Source: Betaproteobacteria bacterium
GTDB taxonomy: Bacteria > Pseudomonadota > Gammaproteobacteria > Burkholderiales > Usitatibacteraceae
DNA length: 64,000 bases
Direction: 5' to 3'
NCBI GenBank assembly: GCA_016720855.1
Contig: JADKJU010000003.1
Span: 186,001 to 250,000, forward strand
Shown in pieces: positions 60,626 through 64,000 of this stretch (the first letter of the stretch is position 1; every line of letters begins with the position of its first letter). The translations under genes and the position numbers were made by a program. The notes beneath the pieces are model-generated. The model was not told the DNA's origin. It was given only the letters and a program-made list of their open reading frames with translations, and ran no database searches.

Positions 60626-61591
60626 CTATCGCTTTCCGAGCGGCAGCGCCGCTTCGCGCACGCCCGTCTCGCCGATCAGGATCACCGAATTGGCCGACCC
60701 GAGCACCGCCTTGGAGAAGGCCTTGATGCTGCCCGTGGCGAGTGGCACGAATGACTGGCCGTTATCGCGCGAGACGAGCGCCGTCCCGCCGGCCCCGGCA
60801 ATCACGAGAGCGCCGTCCGGAAGCTTCGATCCTCCCATGAGGGTGGCGACGGAGGCATTGTCGACCGCGTTCCAGTTCTTCCCGGCGTCGGTCGAGCGGA
60901 AGATTCGCCCGCGCAGGCCGAAGGCGACCACCGCTCCGTCATCGGCCACGATCCCGCCGAAGAGCGAGCCCTTGTAGGGAGACGGCACGGCGCTCCAGGT
61001 CTTGCCCGCGTCAGGCGATAGGAGGATGGCTCCTGCTTCTCCGAGGATGATGAGGTGCCCGTCCGGGAGCTTCACGAAGGCATTGAGGTGTTTGTCGTCC
61101 TCGATCACCTTGCGCGGATTCCAGCTCTTGCCGCCATCGACCGTCTCGAGGAACGAGCCATAGGCGCCGATGGCGTAGCCGGTGTTCCCGTCGAGGAAGG
61201 CCACGTCGAGGAGCGGCCGCTGTTCGGCGGGCGCGGCGAATTGCTGCACCCAGGTCTCGCCCCCGTCGGTGGTCGCGAGGATCACGGAATCGTGGCCGAC
61301 CGCCCAGCCGTGCTGCGCGTCGGTGAACTCGACCGCCGTCAGCAGCGGCGCAGCCGGGGACTTCGCGCGCCGCCAGGTCTTGCCGTTGTCATCCGAGAGC
61401 ACGATGTAGCCGCGGTCGCCGACGGCGATCACGCGGGTGCCCCGATGCGTGGCGTCGATCAGGAGCAGGCGCTCCATCGTGACCTTCGGCATCGGCCCGG
61501 AGTCGGGCAGGATGTCCGCCGCCCGGGAGTGAACCGTCCCGAACGCGAGTCCCGCCGCGACGAGCGCTCCCGCAACCATGGTCTTCTTCAT
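60626..61591 (-). CDS. YCF48/BNR-repeat periplasmic protein
   Basis: 321 aa. The signal peptide MKKTMVAGALVAAGLAFGTV ends near SRA. Repeats with Ser/Thr-Thr-Asp-Gly-Gly-Lys-Trp (ATTDGGETWV, ETVDGGKSWNP, LSPDAGKTWSAV, RSTDAGKNWNAV) build a beta-propeller related to the photosystem II assembly factor Ycf48. No photosynthesis genes are nearby; in this cluster it probably serves the RND/DUF1329 system as a scaffold. Ends 9 bp before the RND gene. Confidence 0.9.
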   Translation of the reverse strand: MKKTMVAGALVAAGLAFGTVHSRAADILPDSGPMPKVTMERLLLIDATHRGTRVIAVGDRGYIVLSDDNGKTWRRAKSPAAPLLTAVEFTDAQHGWAVGHDSVILATTDGGETWVQQFAAPAEQRPLLDVAFLDGNTGYAIGAYGSFLETVDGGKSWNPRKVIEDDKHLNAFVKLPDGHLIILGEAGAILLSPDAGKTWSAVPSPYKGSLFGGIVADDGAVVAFGLRGRIFRSTDAGKNWNAVDNASVATLMGGSKLPDGALVIAGAGGTALVSRDNGQSFVPLATGSIKAFSKAVLGSANSVILIGETGVREAALPLGKR

Positions 61592-61611
61592 GTCCCTCGC
61601 TCCAATGAAAA

Positions 61612-61651
61612 GGGGGCAGTCCCGGCGCAGTCGGCGCCCGAAACTGCCCCC
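61612..61651. repeat. GGGGGCAGT / ACTGCCCCC stem-loop
   Basis: 9-bp arms around a 22-nt loop in the gap between DUF1329 and YCF48 genes. A GC-rich palindrome (GGCCGGCC) adjoins. It may attenuate the operon or belong to a dispersed repeat family. Confidence 0.5.
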
Positions 61652-61676
61652 GGCCGGCCGGTGGCCGGGTCGGACG

Positions 61677-63041
61677 CTAGCGTGTGCCGAGGGCGCGCAG
61701 GCTGTTCGGGCTGTAGTCGGCCCCGGTGCGCTTGATCGCCTTGTAGATCACCGCTTCCTCGTTCCTCAGGCCCATGGCGATGTAGCGGCCGGACTGGAGG
61801 TCGTTGTGCACCTCGATCGTGCCGAAGAACATCGGAACGTTGTACCAGGCCTCGTTGTGCTGCTCGGAGAAGCGCCACAGTTCCCCCCGGCCGTCGTACT
61901 TGTCGGTGGCGAGCACCGCCCAGCTGTCCTCGTCGAGGAAGAACACGCGCTTGGCGTAGATGTGGCTCGTGCCCGGCTTGAGCGTGGCTTCCACCACCCA
62001 CACGCGATGCAGCTCGTAGCGCGCGAGATCCTGGTTCAGGTGCCCCGGCTTCAATACGTCGGAGTACTTGAGGTTCGGCGCGGACATGCGGTTGGAGTTG
62101 TACGGCATGTACATCTCCTTCTTGCCGACCAGCCTCCAGTTGTAGCGGTCCGTGGCGCCGTTGTACATGCCGAAGTCGTCGTTCGTGCGAAGGCCGTCGG
62201 CCGCCGTGCCGGGGTTGTCGTAGGCGACGTTGGGCGCGAGGCGCACGCGGCGCTGGCCCGGGTTGTAGGTCCATGCCGAGCGCGGCTCCTTCGCCTGGTC
62301 CACCGTCTCGTGCACCAGCAGGATCTGGCCCGCCAGGCGCGCCGGGGCCGTGGTGCTCTGCAGGTAGTACAGGATCTTGTTGGGCTCGCGCTGAGCGGCG
62401 GGCTTCGAGCAGTTGCCGTACTGGAAATCGTATTCGTACTCGAACTTGACGAGCGCGTAGTCCCCGGTGCGGGTGACCGCGGCCTGCGCCCAGTTCTGCG
62501 CGAAGGTGTCCCCGCGATAGCGCAGTTCGGAATTCCAGATTGCCTCGTTGCCATCCTTGGGAATCGGGAACGGGACGCCGCCGGTGCAGTTGACCACTCC
62601 ATTGCCGCCCGGAGCGAGCTGGGCCTTGGCCGCGCATTCCTTCGTCTCGTTGTAGTGGCAGGTCGGGAACGCGCCGCTGCGCCTCGTCGGGTACACGACC
62701 ATCTTGTAGTCCGGGTACTTCTTAAGCATCGCCACCTGACCGGGCGTGAGCTGGTCCTTGTACTTGTCCGCGGACTTGCCGTCGATGGTGAAGAGCGGCT
62801 TGTCGTTCGGGTAGGGATCCGGGTAATGCCCGCCGAGCTTGTAGCCCGCGACCGGCTTGGTGATGCCGCCATCCCAGGCCGGGATCGTGCCGGCCGCGTT
62901 GCCGGCCTTCTCCGCGCCCATCGGCGTAAGCGTCGTGCCGAGCTTGGCAAGGTCGGCCGCGCCCAGTTCCGCGGCGGCCGGAAGGGCGAAGGCAGCACCC
63001 ACGGCGAGGAGCGCGGCGGCCTTCTTCGAGATTACGTACAT
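61677..63041 (-). CDS. DUF1329 (LolB-like) exported protein
   Basis: 454 aa. A signal peptide ending about AFALPAAA, then LGAADLAKLGTTLTPMGAEK, AGTIPAWDGG, DPYPNDKPLFTIDG and the C-terminal DEDSWAVLATDKYDGRGELW, all DUF1329 text. The family fold resembles the lipid-binding LolB/LppX barrel (established structural relation), so a lipid shuttle is likely. It is almost always beside DUF1302, as here (79 bp apart). The start has GAGGAG-like purines upstream (GAGGAGACACAACC). Confidence 0.93.
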   Translation of the reverse strand: MYVISKKAAALLAVGAAFALPAAAELGAADLAKLGTTLTPMGAEKAGNAAGTIPAWDGGITKPVAGYKLGGHYPDPYPNDKPLFTIDGKSADKYKDQLTPGQVAMLKKYPDYKMVVYPTRRSGAFPTCHYNETKECAAKAQLAPGGNGVVNCTGGVPFPIPKDGNEAIWNSELRYRGDTFAQNWAQAAVTRTGDYALVKFEYEYDFQYGNCSKPAAQREPNKILYYLQSTTAPARLAGQILLVHETVDQAKEPRSAWTYNPGQRRVRLAPNVAYDNPGTAADGLRTNDDFGMYNGATDRYNWRLVGKKEMYMPYNSNRMSAPNLKYSDVLKPGHLNQDLARYELHRVWVVEATLKPGTSHIYAKRVFFLDEDSWAVLATDKYDGRGELWRFSEQHNEAWYNVPMFFGTIEVHNDLQSGRYIAMGLRNEEAVIYKAIKRTGADYSPNSLRALGTR

Positions 63042-63120
63042 GGTTGTGTCTCCTCAATTCAATATTGTGATTTTCGGCGGCATGCGAGGCAGGCGCGGTG
63101 TGCGCGCCCGCCCGCTGCCA

Positions 63121-64000
63121 TCAGAACGAGTAGCTGACGCTCAGCGAATAGAAGTCGCGGTCCTTGAGCGGGTTGGCGGCCGAGCAGAAGCTGGGACTCT
63201 GGCCCGGCGTCACGGTGGAATCCGTGCCGCAATAGGTGCGCCCGCCGAAGTACGACGTGTACTGGAGATCCACCAGCCACTGGCGCTGGTAATCCCAGGA
63301 TGCGCCGATCGAGGCCGACTTCACGCCCTCGTTGAAGGTCGGGCCGACACCACTCACGTCCTGCGCCCAGGCGAGCCGCGGCGAGATGTTCCCGCCCAGC
63401 AACGCATTGTTGTATTCGAGACGGCCGATCAGGCGATAGCCCCATGAGGTCTTCGTGAGGAACCCGGTTTCCTGGACCGAGTAGGCCGAGCCCGCGGCGG
63501 CGCCCTGCGCCGTCGCCGGCAGGTACACCGCCGGGCCGTTGAACTTGACGTCCGTCGGCATGCCGTTGAACCACGTGACGCCGACCTCGCCCAGGAGAAT
63601 GAGCTGGTCAGCCCCCGCGACGCTGGGCTGGCTCTTCGTCGCGGTCATCTGGAACTGGTTCATCTTCAGCCGCTGGTAGCCCTGGATGTACGTGCCATCC
63701 GGGACGAGCGCGGCGGCCGAAGCGCCGGCAGGCAGGCCGGGGATCTGCGTGTAACCGGTGATGAGGTTGGGCGCGCCCAGCGCCGCCAGCAGCAGTTCCG
63801 GCGTGGCGTACTGGACCGGCACGTTGGAGCGGTACGAGTACTCGCCCTGCAGCGCGATTCCGGCCGGCCCCGCCGTATTGAAGCTGATGCCCGTGAGGTG
63901 GATGTCTTCCGGATACTCCGCAAAGTAGGTGGCGGTACCCGTATGGCAGAGGGAGGTCAGTCCCGGCGTCGCGCAGAACGTGGAAACGAGCGGGCCGCCG
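63121..64000 (-). CDS. DUF1302 outer-membrane beta-barrel, 5'-truncated
   Basis: The frame continues to the window edge, so the N-terminus is missing. The C-terminus YSLSVSYSF ends with Phe, typical of outer-membrane barrels, and alternating strands run through the sequence (LIGRLEYNNALLGGNISPRL, SASIGASWDYQRQWLVDLQY). QYATPELLLAALG and GYQRLKMNQFQMTATK are typical DUF1302 text. It probably exposes or receives hydrophobic compounds at the outer membrane, with DUF1329 as periplasmic partner. Confidence 0.9.
   Translation of the reverse strand, partial: GGPLVSTFCATPGLTSLCHTGTATYFAEYPEDIHLTGISFNTAGPAGIALQGEYSYRSNVPVQYATPELLLAALGAPNLITGYTQIPGLPAGASAAALVPDGTYIQGYQRLKMNQFQMTATKSQPSVAGADQLILLGEVGVTWFNGMPTDVKFNGPAVYLPATAQGAAAGSAYSVQETGFLTKTSWGYRLIGRLEYNNALLGGNISPRLAWAQDVSGVGPTFNEGVKSASIGASWDYQRQWLVDLQYTSYFGGRTYCGTDSTVTPGQSPSFCSAANPLKDRDFYSLSVSYSF

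Noticed and set aside
60626..61591. Photosystem II assembly role for the YCF48 protein
   Set aside because: No photosynthesis genes; the repeat family occurs widely in non-photosynthetic envelope clusters.

Overview
The window is GC-rich, densely coded chromosomal DNA. It looks like a betaproteobacterium: third codon positions are strongly GC, ribosomal protein L31 is of the zinc-free B type, the AddAB-like recombination pair carries a C-terminal Cys cluster, and a GlcDEF glycolate oxidase, cytochrome c' with b561, and a DUF1302/DUF1329/YCF48/RND cluster are present. I see no rRNA, tRNA, CRISPR array, transposase or prophage. A species name cannot be justified from the sequence alone.

Layout. 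1-6357: a truncated MscS channel, a fatty-acid desaturase, a YbjT-like protein, rpmB-rpmG, radC and coaBC. 6358-11615: a large inverted repeat, dut, cbiX, a lipoprotein, a DUF192 protein, cytochrome c' facing cytochrome b561, a PuuD-like membrane protein with a tiny upstream membrane peptide, and an SrkA-like kinase. 11616-15599: an AT-rich 183-bp hairpin element, a LysR regulator divergent from a small protein, yceH, corA and a hydrolase. 15600-21730: addA and addB. 21780-27167: a CsoR/FrmR-type regulator divergent from a DUF2892-thioredoxin-RND efflux operon, with promoters whose spacers carry the same ATACCC motif. 27240-32637: cydAB, fdxA, trxA, rho (frameshifted as read) and rpmE2. 32689-42933: a glycosyltransferase, a calcium-type P-ATPase, a four-gene glycolate oxidase operon with two GlcD paralogues, and a DUF456 protein. 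42944-50433: a Ser/Thr kinase fused to a cyclic-nucleotide-binding domain, fhs, an NTF2-like protein, an EamA transporter, an oligopeptidase with an exact 48-codon tandem duplication, and free-Met-R-sulfoxide reductase. 50486-58262: a Y-family polymerase, an SDR, a LysE exporter, a peroxiredoxin, MscS, a zinc-ribbon/SPFH pair, MOSC and DUF423 proteins. 58271-64000: an MMPL/RND transporter, a YCF48 protein, DUF1329 and a truncated DUF1302 barrel, probably one envelope-trafficking module.

Functional themes are redox and oxygen handling (cyd oxidase, thioredoxins, peroxiredoxin, MsrC, cytochrome c'), C2/C1 metabolism (GlcDEF, Fhs), DNA repair (AddAB, RadC, PolY, dUTPase) and envelope homeostasis. 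Several items deserve checking against raw reads: the rho frameshift, two genes (cydA and the YbjT homologue) whose conserved N-termini lie upstream of any ATG/GTG/TTG, and the exact duplication in the oligopeptidase gene.
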